Shown piece after piece: positions 1-10,570 of a stretch of 64,000 bases of DNA (its first letter is position 1; the number at the start of each line of letters is the position of its first letter). The notes beneath the pieces are model-generated. The model made no database searches and was not told the origin of the DNA. It saw only the letters and a list, made by a program, of their open reading frames with translations. Source of the stretch: Rhyacophila brunnea. Lineage: Eukaryota > Arthropoda > Insecta > Trichoptera > Rhyacophilidae. The stretch is from contig JAGYXB010000448.1 of assembly GCA_022495005.1 (NCBI GenBank), positions 1 to 64,000 on the forward strand, written 5' to 3'. A program made the translations under genes and the position numbers.

Positions 1-1586
1 GTTCCATGTCAGCTATTTTCTGGTATTTTCGGAGGTTAAGCCTGAATCTTACGTAAGATTTATAGAAAAACTATTTATATAATTATGAAGCTTATTCATC
101 GGCAAATATTTATGTTAAACATTTGATAACTGCATAAAGTATTTTTATGACGTAAAATAATATTCTTTGGAACCTTGAAATGTAATAATTGATAACGAAG
201 CCATATTTTTGTGACATTAATAGACTGTGTTGATAACCGTTTTTTCCACTAAATATTATGTCAAAACGTTTATTATAGATAGCTTTAATGTTATCAAACA
301 TAATGTAGTAAAATATATTCAGTATAATTATAATATTTGCAGTTTCTGTTGGCTCTAAATCTAACGGAATCGACTGGATATTTTGTTATTAAAATATGCG
401 ATAATTATAGACATTCCAAATAATCTAAAGCTACGCATCAGAAGGGTTATCATTAATCATTGAATAAATGATGAAATATCTTGTTAAATATAAATTTATA
501 ATACTAAATAGATACATTTTAAAAACAAAACAACTGTTTCAACGAAATATTCGACCATCTTGATATCCGCCAGACCCACCTGCGAATTGGTGTATGATGT
601 ATGGAATCTTTAGCTGGTATTATTTTAACTTTATATGACCAAAAAAATACGCCAACACACAAGTATTGTACAAAAATATGTTTATAAAAGTGAATGCTAC
701 AAATTGAACACAAAAATAGGTGAAACAAACACAAATTCGAACATATTATTCAAAAGGAAAACATATTTTGACATTTGAGGACAAAACAAAAAAAAATCTG
801 AAGAAATTTGTATTTGCGTCAATTCTACGTTATGTCATACTAAATCATACATTATAATTTTTAACACTGTTGCAATCTATTTTGCCTAATATTGCAACAT
901 AGCAATCAGTTTTCTGTCCCTTTCGATAACTATCTCCCTCTACATTCAAAATAATTATGATTGTAGTAGGTATGTATTTTATAAATTGTGATAGATTTTA
1001 TTTTATTTCAGTGACATATATCGGGTCGTCCAGTATTGCCATATCTACTAAAATATTATTGAATTGATATTTTAGTAAATAAGAGAATGAAGTTTTTCAC
1101 CATTTGTATCTACTATTAGTTTTACTATTTTTATTTAATAAATAATACACATGAGGTTTTACGAATTTCACATTTGTTATTAAACATACTTACATAATTT
1201 AGAACACCCCAAACACATCGCGAAGTAAAAATATCTATATTTTTTACTTAGACAAAATTATGAATCAACATAGGTTAGGTACCTACTGATGTTTATATTA
1301 CAGAAAATTTAACTTTTACTAAATTATGAATTTGCGAGATTATAATAATACAGATGATTTTAAAGAATACTTTCATCAAATAACATAATAATGGATGCCT
1401 GTACTTACATAATATTTTCCAATGTAATTTTTATTTTTAAAAATAACTTTAATTTCGAAAGTTTAGCCTGGCAATACTATGAACGTCATTTATTTCAGCG
1501 GGAATGCGAAATTTTCATCCTCGGTTTTTGACATAGGTACCTAACAATATTATCACAATTATTTATATCGATTGTACTTACAAAAA
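1..1586. other. AT-rich non-coding flank of the Mutator-YqaJ element
   Basis: I see no convincing coding exon here; the short open frames lack recognisable motifs or codon structure. A small hairpin lies near 1049-1078 (ACTAAAATAT with its inverse ATATTTTAGT). An inverted CAGTATTGCC / GGCAATACT pair occurs near 1030 and 1467. Part of this stretch is probably the 5' end of the element whose gene starts at 1587, but I could not place its terminus. Confidence 0.5.
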
Positions 1587-1675
1587 ATGCCACGAACTCA
1601 CTATCCGATGGCTGGAAGTTCCAAAAAAAGACGTAGGAGAAAAGATGGAAATATTAATACATTAAAAACACAAAG
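1587..1675 (+). CDS. Exon 1 of Mutator-like transposase/YqaJ nuclease gene
   Basis: This is a short basic first exon that starts ATG at 1587 and encodes 29 codons plus two bases. It begins MPRTHYPMAGSSKKRRRRKD, with a run of lysines and arginines that looks like a nuclear localisation signal. It ends in AG before a GT donor at 1676. The intron 1676-1975 (300 bp) ends TATTATAG. Joining AG to the T at 1976 makes a serine codon and enters the long frame without a stop. For this reason I prefer ATG 1587 over the ATG at 1965, which would lie inside the intron. No domain is assignable to the exon alone; the call rests on the splice logic and the matching phase. Confidence 0.7.
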
Positions 1676-1975
1676 GTTTGAATTTATTATTTTATAATTT
1701 GACATAATTATACATAGTTGAAAAAACCACATTTCACAGAAAATTTTGGTTCACAATATTTATTTATCTTGCAAAAGGAAGTTTTGCGTATTACTTATTA
1801 ATACACACAATTAAGTATAATGATCATTTGTACTTATATTATGTTTGTGCCATGTCTTATTCGAAATTAGTGTGTCTGTGACAAAAATTATAATCTGGTA
1901 CAATAATTAATAGCAGCTATACATTTTGTTTTCTGTTAACTATCTACTAAACTAATATTTTTGAATGTATTATAG

Positions 1976-4405
1976 TATTGATATATTGCCGAAGACTATG
2001 CCTGAGCATGGAAATCCTCAAAGCATACTACCTGAACCAGAATTTCATCCCACATTTGAACACGAACACGAAGAATTTATTATAGAAAATGAAATTGAAG
2101 ATTCAAGCCCTAAATTCCGTGTAGAAGGCCGTAGAATTATAGACTTTTCATATTTTTTCCAACAACTTCAATTAATTAGCCACCATGATTCTCCATTTAA
2201 TTGTAATTTATCACATTTAGAAATTTTTGGGGAAAATCGGGATAACTTTAGTAGTACATTTTTTATTCAATGTAAACTTTGTGGTAAAAAATTAAAATTA
2301 TATACCACTGAAATGAACAAAAACAAAATGAATCTGTGTGACGCATTTGTATCCAGTATAATCAGTATCGGCAGTGGATTTTCAAATCTGGAAGAAATGT
2401 GTTCAGCAATTGACGTACCATCGATTACAGCAAGAACATACAGAAAGAGTCAACAGAAGGTGTACGAGTGGTTTGAAGAAACCAAAAATAAGAGTATGGA
2501 AAACGCTGCGAAAGAAGAGCGACAACTTGCAATCGAAAATGGTGACGTTGATTCTTCTGGTATTCCCATGATATCAGTTGTTGCAGACGGCTGTTGGTCG
2601 AAACGTTCTTACAGATGCAATTATTCCGCAGCATCTGGCGCTGCCACGATCATTGGTCAAAGAACCGGAAAGATTTTGTACATGTCAGTGAAAAATAAAT
2701 ATTGCGATTTGTGCGCCAAAGCTAAAAATAAAAATATCCCTGCTCAACAACATAAATGCTTTTTAAATTACACCGGTCCGTCAGCTGGAATGGAATCTAC
2801 AGCAATATTAGAAGGCTTTAAAGAATCTATTAATACACATAGATTGATTTATTCAAAATTGATTGCTGATGGAGATTCCAGCACATACAAAAAAATTCTT
2901 GATTGTCACCCATATCCGAATGTAACTGTCGAGAAAGTTGAATGTAAAAACCATTTAATTAGAAATTATTGTGGCAAAATAGAGGCATTAACCAAAGACA
3001 CAAGATATCCCTTGAATGTAAGAAAAATCATTGCGTCAAGAAAAAGACGTCTGCGGAAAGCCGTCATAGGTGCAATCAAGTATAGAAGACTACAAGATAG
3101 TACTTTCGAAGAAAAGGTTATCGCTTTGAAAAAAGATTTAATTAATGGACCGCACCATGTTTTTGGAGACCATACTTCTTGTCTACCAAATTTTTGTACA
3201 AATGAACCAAATACAGAGGACATGCTTGATGTAAATTATGTACCAGCATTAAAAGAATGCAGTCTATTTTCTCAATTAATGATATATAATTCTCGTTTGG
3301 TGCTAAATTCAAAAAGTTTAATTTATAATTTTTCTACTAATATTTCAGAATCTTTTAATAACATGATTGCAAAATTTGTAGGCGGCAAGAGAATTAACTA
3401 CTCTCAAAGACAATCGTACATGGGACGATGTGCAGCGGCGGTAATCGCATTTAATACAAATAAGTTACATTGCACAATTCAAAAACAAGTTTATAAAAAT
3501 AGCCCAAAAGCCTTCATAAATCGCTTAGAATCAAGAAGGTTGAAAATAAATAAAAAAAAAATAGGAAAACCTTGGCGAAAACCAATACATTCTGTTCCTT
3601 TATCTAATCCAGATTATGGAGAGAGTTGCCAAAAACCTGATATGGACAAAAATCAATATCAATTGTTAAAAGAAACTTTTTTGAAAAAACTCAAACTGAC
3701 AAACTATGAGAGGAGGGATATAGAAAGACGCACCGTATTACAATCTGAATGTGCAGAATGGCTAGAAAGGCGACGAAACCTTCTTACTGCCTCTGTTTTT
3801 GGAAGGTGTGTAAGCGGCGAGAAAATACAAAATTTGGGCCTTTGGTAAAACGTTTATTATATAGCCAATCATTAGCCAACGTGAAAGCGGTAAAATATGG
3901 TAAAGAAAATGAATCAATAGCTTTACAACAGCTTAGTGTACAAGAACGAATTAAGATTGAGAGATGTGGATTGTTTATCGATGATGTGTATGATTTTATC
4001 GGTGCAACGCCAGATGGCATCAGCGATGATGATACAATTATTGAAATAAAATGTCCTTTCTCAGCTGCTGGAATAAGTGCAGATGAAGCTATTGTACAGA
4101 AAAAAATTAAATTTTGGAAAGTAGATAAAGACAGGAATATGGCAATAGATAAAAATCACGATTGGTACTTCCAGATTCAGGGGCAGCTTCATATTACTAA
4201 GAAAGATGTCTGTTTATTTGGAGTTTGGACGGGACATAATTTTCCTGTTAAAATAGAATTAATCAAAAAAGACGAGACATTTTGGATTGAAAAGATTGAA
4301 AAAAAGATATATCACTTTTATATGAATTGTCTACTGCCAGAAATAGTAGATCCCAGAACCAGTAGATCTATGAATATTAGAGAACCAGAAAGGCTGACTT
4401 TCTAA
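1976..4405 (+). pseudogene. Exon 2: Mutator-like DDE transposase fused to YqaJ nuclease, one frameshift
   Basis: The first ~500 codons resemble the Mutator-like transposase domain found in many invertebrate selfish genes. A CxxC pair (QCKLCGKK) lies near 2272-2295. The motif VADGCWSKR has its Asp codon at 2586, and IADGDSST has its first Asp at 2868. A later SESFNN holds the likely catalytic Glu. Downstream is a YqaJ/lambda-exonuclease-type PD-(D/E)XK fold: LERRRNLLTAS, a GKENE box, then GATPDG (Asp) and IIEIKCP (ExK) around 4000-4055, and FQIQGQL. The frame is broken once near 3800-3806: the first frame stops at 3848, while the nuclease frame is open from before 3749 to the stop at 4405. The overlap fits loss of a single base after the LTASVFGR motif. 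Mutator-class proteins cut and insert DNA in the nucleus; YqaJ proteins degrade or process DNA ends. As read, the product would lose the nuclease core. A sequencing error cannot be excluded. Confidence 0.8.
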
Positions 4406-5930
4406 ATTTTTATTTTAAATTTTATTATGCTTAATATATTTTCAACAAGTCTATATTACATCACTATTTTATAGTTCATCAAGATATATCTAATTTACTA
4501 ATATAGTTTACTGTTACTAGACACCCACAACGAGTGTAATTTTATGAAATTCAAAATAATATGTATACTTACATCTAAATAATGATACCTAAAGATCTTG
4601 CTGGCGATTCCACTGTGCCATATTTTGTATAAGCATTCGTCTCTGCAGCCGTGGAGTTTGGTCCCGTGTAAAAATTACATTTTGTTCTCAAGGTCAAAAA
4701 CCAAATTTGTTGTGCCAATGGCTTATAACCATTCCTCATAAATGATTATAACTGATATCACCTCATAACTGATCAGTGCCATGCACGAGTTAACTCGCGG
4801 GATCTTTTAAACGTCATAACTTCTGAATGAACTGTTTGTGTATATTTTCTTAACAATATTTATCATTTTAGTGTGAAAAAATTCACGTTAAACATGTTGA
4901 TTTGGTAAATTTTCACAAATATTTATCATTCTATTCTTATTTCATATTTTTTAAGGGATTCATTTTATTCCAAAAATAACTGACCTACAAGTACCCACCT
5001 GGTAAAAATTGGATTTGGATTGGATGGAATTTCCTAGTAGATTTTCCAACTAAACAACATGACGCTTTCTATATATTATTTACTGTTAGTTTTGAAATTA
5101 TTGTATTTGAAATAAATAATGTATCAATAATACACATAGAAATCAATAGATATATAAAATAGATATCACAGTTTAAAAATCAGAAAGATCAATGCATATT
5201 ACCATTGTTTATGTTACAATATAAAACAATTATCATTGAACGTAGGTACCAAGAAAAATAGACTTCATTAAAATGTGTCAATATAGTATATACCCGATAT
5301 AATTATATAAATTATTATATTGTTAATTACTCTGTGGGGTCCATATATACTGCTTCAATAGTAATTTAATTTTGTACTTGATTTACTTATTATATGTACA
5401 AATGTAATATACTTACCTACTTATTAGGATATATCTTGGTGAATTTTAAAATAAGAGGAAATTAAATGGAGGTCATCGTGTCTAACTATATGTCAGCCGT
5501 TGTTAAGTCTTATATAAATATTTATACATTATTAAATTGTTTTTCTGTTTTTTATTGATGTAAAGACATGGCATGTATTCAAAGTAATAACAAATTAGCT
5601 GTGTACTATTTATTTAACTTATATTAAAACCCCAAGATTGATTTCGTCTTACGACATATTTTATTCTTCTAAGTTTTACTATGACATTGTAATATGAACC
5701 ATGGATATAGTATAGTACTTAAAAAAATCAAAACTGGTAATATATTATTTCAATATTTAATTGTCAATTTTCATTTGAAGTCAGCATTTAATTACTGGTA
5801 TAACACATAATTATTAACTGATATCTACAACTTCAGATGGACAAATTAATTGATATATCATATTATCAGTTTTCATTTCCTTTCAACAATGTATTCATTC
5901 TAGCAGCTATTTTAAATATCTTACTAGTTT
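4406..5930. other. AT-rich non-coding spacer
   Basis: I see no exon, RNA gene or clear repeat here. The first part may be the 3' untranslated region or 3' end of the Mutator-like element, but there is no obvious AATAAA close to the stop. Confidence 0.5.
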
Positions 5931-5934
5931 TTAT

Positions 5935-6345
5935 GTCATGGCACCTTACAAAGGCTCCGAGCAACCGTATACTGAGCTTCGAGAACAGATGTTTACGACG
6001 GATACTGGGTGTGCGGTAATTTTAGAAGTAACGGGAGATAAAAGAACGCACCAAATAGCCTCCCATCACGCTGAGAGTGAATACGCAACTTTGTACCTGG
6101 CCCGGCCACGTGCTGCGAGTGCCTGAAGAGAATCCCAATCTGGTTTGCCTGTTCTTCAAGCCAACCGGATTCCGGCGTCCTGGATGGCCACTAAATACTA
6201 TCTATATAGCATATCTGGCGGAGTTACGGGCTGCTAGTATGACCTGGAACGATGCAAAAAAACTAGAGTGACAGAGATTCTTGGAGGCGCCGCATTGTAT
6301 CCATATGCTGCAACTAAGATGCGGATATAGCCGAAGAGAAGAAGT
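5935..6345 (+). mobile_element. LINE retrotransposon 3' fragment (C-terminal region), degraded
   Basis: Pieces of the conserved C-terminal tail of a non-LTR retrotransposon polyprotein can be read in shifting frames. They are WHLTKAPSNR with ENRCLRRILGVR (5938-6019), then WPGHVLRVPEENP (about 6095-6135), a GFRRPGWP piece near 6170, and WNDAKKLE (6244-6270). They end in DNA equivalent to RDSWRRR. The order matches the usual LINE pattern (ExxxLRxIxG, GHxxRM, GRRxxGRP, W..R..WR). At least two frameshifts and one stop break it, so it is dead. A reverse-oriented relative of its last ~110 bases lies at 60425-60600. Confidence 0.75.
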
Positions 6346-6349
6346 AATA

Positions 6350-7750
6350 TACAGTATCTAGAAAACTTAAAGCCTTTGAAATGTGTGTGTATAGATACAT
6401 GCACCTTTCATTGGTGTTGGAAAGACAATTTTTCTAATATCAAAGTGATATTGAGACTGAAAAAGACAAGACTTGGAGAGTAAGCTCTACCAAATGACAT
6501 ACCTAATATGATACAAGTAACTGATATGCACAATTATATTATATTTTATATTACGAATCAAAATAGCAACTTTTATATCATTATCGATAATAAATTTAGT
6601 GCAAAAATGTTTTTATAAAATTGTTTTATTTTTTAAACATTAGTCACTTTATATTTACCTTGTGTAATTGTACTATTAAATCTATAAAATGGGTGTATAT
6701 GCTTGATGGTCGACGTCATAAATCACGCCATGTTCGAATCGTACGCCGAAAGTTGGATTTATTTCATTATTAATTAAAAGATTTATTTCATTCCATCTTA
6801 TTCATATGAAACCGTCGACAAGCAAAGATCTCGGTAGACATTTTCTCCATCTGCAAAAACATAACATAGGAACTGTTAATAGTGTGATTTTTAATCTTTT
6901 ATAGTTGGCGACTGTTTGAAGAGTGGTAATTAAAACGGATTAGTGATAATACAAAGCATCAAAAAAGATTGATTAACTAAAATAAAGTAATCAGGTAGGT
7001 AACATGTTTAATAACAACTAGAACGCCTTAGATTATATCAAACAAATATATATGAAATCACAGGTTTTATATAATTCTGGAATGAATGTAACTAACCTCA
7101 AAAAAAGGATTGTATTACGTCGGAATTATGAAACATTGAAAGCATGTATAGACTAAGAAAACAATAAATAAACACTTGAATAATATATGCAAAACACACA
7201 GAATACTACGATAGTAATAAATAACATAATATTGTACTTACAGATAGTGTTTCTTATTCCTGATATAAAACACAATTGTTTTAGGTACCTTGCAATTTGT
7301 AAACATAATATTTGACACTTTTGACAGCAGAGAGATTTTTATATTAGTCTATGGCCAAAAATACGGATTTATTTGGCCGGCTAATAAAAAGATTTTAATA
7401 AAGCAAGAACATTTTAAATATGCGACAAATAAATAAAAGTATATATAATATAGTTGTTAAAAAAATCTGTGTACATTATAAAATATATTTAATATTATAA
7501 ATACATATATTTTTTAAATTTATGTTATAATTTGTAAACGACGAAGCACGTCAGCTAATACGCATAGTAAATGTTTAAACTTCGGTAATCAAATTCGAAT
7601 GTGACAGAAAGAGAAAGAATAACTTTTTAATCATATTAGCATGCGTAAAAGAGATGTAACATAATATCACTTTCACTTTAAAAATCATACCTAGTATTCA
7701 ATGTCATAGTTCAACTTTAAATGAAAAAACAGAAACTCTAGGTAAGCATG
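6350..7750. other. Non-coding AT-rich DNA
   Basis: I see no genes here. Near 6735 a short B-box-like GTTCGAATC occurs without a convincing A box, so no tRNA or SINE is called. Confidence 0.45.
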
Positions 7751-8153
7751 TGTGCCCAATGACATTGAGCTACTTTATGAGCTGCTTGTTTTGCGGATTT
7801 ACGTTTTTTTTATTTATTCGGATTTACGTTGTTTTGCGGATTTATTTTCGGTGCTTGTAAAGTCTTCCAGTGTCATCATCGAACAAGCTAACAAGCAGAT
7901 TGTAAACAATCTACCGAGAAAAGTTGAAAACCGGTAACTTTACATGCTACACGTCGGCGTATGGGCCTACTGCGTAGTAGCGACCTCCCGGTAAAAAAAA
8001 ACGAACTACGTTCTGTCAAAATAGTCGCTAGCTTGTTGGCTTCTAATCGAATGGAAAGTGTTGTGTGTCATCATGACAATCGCAGTAGCTGAATCGCCCG
8101 CTTTTAAATACGCCAACAAACAGCTTGTAAAGTAGCTCAATGTCATTAACACA
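7751..8153. mobile_element. MITE family P, diverged copy (403 bp)
   Basis: The terminal inverted repeats read TGTG..AATGACATTGAGCTAC at the left and GTAGCTCAATGTCATT..CACA at the right. The internal sequence (CTACCGAGAAAAGTTGAAA, a CCTACTGCG..CGCAGTAG-type segment, ACGTTCTGTCAAAATAGTCGC) matches copies at 48083-48454 and 50105-50472. It encodes nothing recognisable. It is the most diverged of the four copies, and the left part carries an extra AT-rich insert near 7790-7850. Confidence 0.75.
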
Positions 8154-8929
8154 ATAGTGATCTCTGTCCAACCAAATGTTAAAAAACGTTCACAAATCAA
8201 AGATCATAATGATTCAATATTGAGTCCATATTTCGTACAGACGCAAATATACTAATAAAACAATATTTATTACTGCTAGGTATGGAAAAAGGGTGCAAAA
8301 CCGATTCACATTTCGTAATTCTGTTAATCATAAAATATTTAATCAAGAAATATTAGTTATAAAATAGTACCTACATGTCAGAGTCAACCAATCATATTCA
8401 CATCTGTCAATTACTTTACCCTTTGGCGGTTTTGAATTCAAAACTGTAATAAATTTGCTCACTAAATTTGTAAGTACCACAATATTGTATGAAAGTCTGT
8501 TTCATGTAAGTATTTGCTTTTGGATGTTACATATAGATGCATTTGTTTTACCTACTTTTAGATATTACTTACCTAACATTATTTATTTGAGTTGAACCAC
8601 AATATCGGCACCTTAATTAGTTAAACTCTTATGTCCACTTTTGCCAACTTTCCAGGAGAGACAAAAAACTGTTTAATTTTTAAACTAGTATTAATTTTAA
8701 GATTTTGTAATACTTTTCGGAAGTATGTTTTGTGAGAAACTAATTTATGTGCTCTAAAATAGTGTTTTAATTATACCCATAATAGTTATAGTATATATTC
8801 GGAGTTACGAGATTTACATTTTATTTTAGAAATATATATCAAGGAGATAGAGAAGGCCGGCCACACGCTCATGCTTCACCACAATGTTTTTGCCTGCGCA
8901 AACCCGTGCGTGTGGACGGCAAAATTGTA
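8154..8929. other. Non-coding DNA with a CpG-rich end
   Basis: I see no exon here. From about 8860 the sequence turns GC-rich (GGCCGGCCACACGCTC). It includes a stretch (8866-8900) similar to one at 10548-10570 (ACGCTCACGCTTCACCACAC), so it is probably the edge of the transposon remains that follow. Confidence 0.4.
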
Positions 8930-8982
8930 CACCGCGCAAACCAAAAAGTGCGGCCTGCGTAAAATTCAACTTGCTTGAAATT
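8930..8982 (-). repeat. Inverted fragment of the repeat at 10361 and 11254
   Basis: This 53-bp block (CACCGCGCAAACC...GCTTGAAAT) is the reverse complement of the last part of the direct repeat found at 10361-10536 and 11254-11428. It is short but GC-rich and almost exact, so chance is unlikely. Confidence 0.7.
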
Positions 8983-9039
8983 TTAACTGCGCAAACCGAG
9001 TTTTACAAGCCGCGCTCAGTTTGTCGACGGTTACGTTCT

Positions 9040-9422
9040 TTTTTCATTCATACTTATTTGTTTTCGTTCGATTAAAAATACATAATATTACACATATTAT
9101 TGTTGGTACGTTTTTTTCAAATTTATTAAACTCTGCCTAAACAAAATCACAATAGATAAAAAAAATATTATATCTATAAAATATTCATATTTATGTACGA
9201 TTTAATTTCAAAATTTTTGATATTTTATAGATAGACTAGTATTTTTTGACTAATATCTATTATGGCTTGGTTTTCGCAGGGTTTAATTGAATTTGAAAAA
9301 TTAACCAACACCATCTGTAAATTGTAGTCTTATGTCAATGAAAACAAAAACGTATGACTGACCAAATTAGTGTGCACCATTTATGACGGATCTTAACAGC
9401 GTACCTCCACCCTTCGCCACTA
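9040..9422. mobile_element. hAT-type MITE family H, 5'-truncated copy
   Basis: The sequence matches the intact copy at 34588-35171 from TTCATACTTATTTGTTTTCG to the terminal CCTCCACCCTTCGCCACTA. It includes the AT-rich internal hairpin and TTTCGCAGGGTTTAATTGAA. The left terminus is missing; it joins unrelated CpG-rich DNA near 9035. The right end lies two bases before another transposon that begins at 9425. Confidence 0.8.
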
Positions 9423-9424
9423 GT

Positions 9425-9776
9425 CAGTGAAGTCCCTAGACAAAATGCCGACCCTGGGCAGCACCAAAATCTCGCCCCATTTTTTCTACAGTATTTTGTG
9501 CCATCCGTGCACGGTGTCGTTTCTTGTCACCATGGACGTTGAAGGGCAGCGGAAGTAAATTAGACATCGCGAACTCGACTAAAAATACAGTCATTAATTA
9601 ATACATTTTGTTTCCAGCCAGTGAGCTGAATTTATTAATGGAAAGATATTTTCGTTATTACAAAATTTATGTAGCTATTTCCATATATACGAAATGATTC
9701 TCCTCGATTGCCGCCCTTCGAGAAACTGTTGCCCTCAAGCAACGCTCTATCTGCCTACCTCCATGGGACGTCACTG
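9425..9776. mobile_element. hAT-like MITE family C, short copy (352 bp)
   Basis: It begins CAGTGAAGTCCCTAG and ends GGGACGTCACTG, a terminal inverted repeat of about 12 bp with a CAGTG..CACTG edge typical of hAT elements. The inner right part (GGAAGTAAATTAGACATCGCG, CAGTGAGCTGAATT, CTCTATCTGCCTACC) matches the larger copies ending at 12480 and the inverted copy at 48850-49431. No 8-bp target duplication is visible, so the flanks may be altered. Confidence 0.75.
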
Positions 9777-10360
9777 TTTTTATTCCAATAATTGTTGAAT
9801 ATTTCTAATGCGGTGGTATTTAGTTATTCATGGTGGGGTTTATTGGCTCAAGAAAGATTCTTTTAAAAATTTGCCGAGAAAAATCAGTGAAATACATTTT
9901 TCTTTTTATTTCGATTTTTTATGTAAATCTTACGATTTTTAGTTTTTTATTAATTATTTTGATTTCTTAATAAAGCAATAATATTATCCACCGCTGTATA
10001 TTCGAAAATTAATATATCGATTATTTATTTTAATAGTTTCTCTACTAAGTCTATCCATTGTAGGAAAATAAATAAATTTTATGGTTTTTAATATTAAAAC
10101 AATGTATTTTTTTATTATTTTATTGAAAAGCTCTTATAGTTCATAAAATATTTACTTGATTGATAATATTATAATACAAAACAAAACATAGTGATCAACC
10201 AAACACTGCGATACCCAAATTAAGTAGTAGGTACCTACCTATGTAACACAAAATTACCAAGATCTTATCACGGAAGCTAAGGTTCTGTAGACGACGTTTG
10301 TAAGTAAATCAATATTTTTTTGTTTATATACAATTACTTTTTTTTGTAAATTTAATTATA

Positions 10361-10536
10361 CGATATTTTAACAATCGAATGTTTAAAAATATTTTCGACG
10401 GCTTTACCAAATTCCTATACCTACTTACATCAAAATTTTTGTCTCGTGTTAATTTATTGTCATTTTTATTATTTTTCGTCTGAAATTTCAAGCAAGTTTA
10501 ATTTTACGCAGGCCGCACTTCTTGGTTTGCGCGGTG
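10361..10536 (+). repeat. Direct repeat, copy 1 (176 bp)
   Basis: It runs from CGATATTTTAACAATCGAAT to GGTTTGCGCGGTG and matches 11254-11428 over its whole length with few differences. Copy 2 forms the central spacer of the large palindrome. The repeat is therefore likely part of one transposon family present twice in the same orientation. Confidence 0.85.
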
Positions 10537-10570
10537 TATAGTACGCTCACGCTTCACCACACTGTTGCCT

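Larger units (their letters stand above)
1587..4405 (+). mobile_element. Mutator-like (MULE-type) element with YqaJ nuclease, ends not found
   Basis: This span is the coding core of a probable transposon or transposon-derived host gene. It has one 300-bp intron and a transposase followed by a nuclease domain. I found no clear terminal inverted repeats or 8-9 bp target duplications around it. It could therefore be an immobile domesticated copy or an element with decayed ends. No other copy of the coding region occurs in the window. Confidence 0.6.

Noticed and set aside
1029..1475. CAGTATTGCC / GGCAATACT as terminal inverted repeats of the Mutator-like element
   Set aside because: Both lie on the same side of the gene and match over only about 9-10 bases, so they cannot be its two ends.
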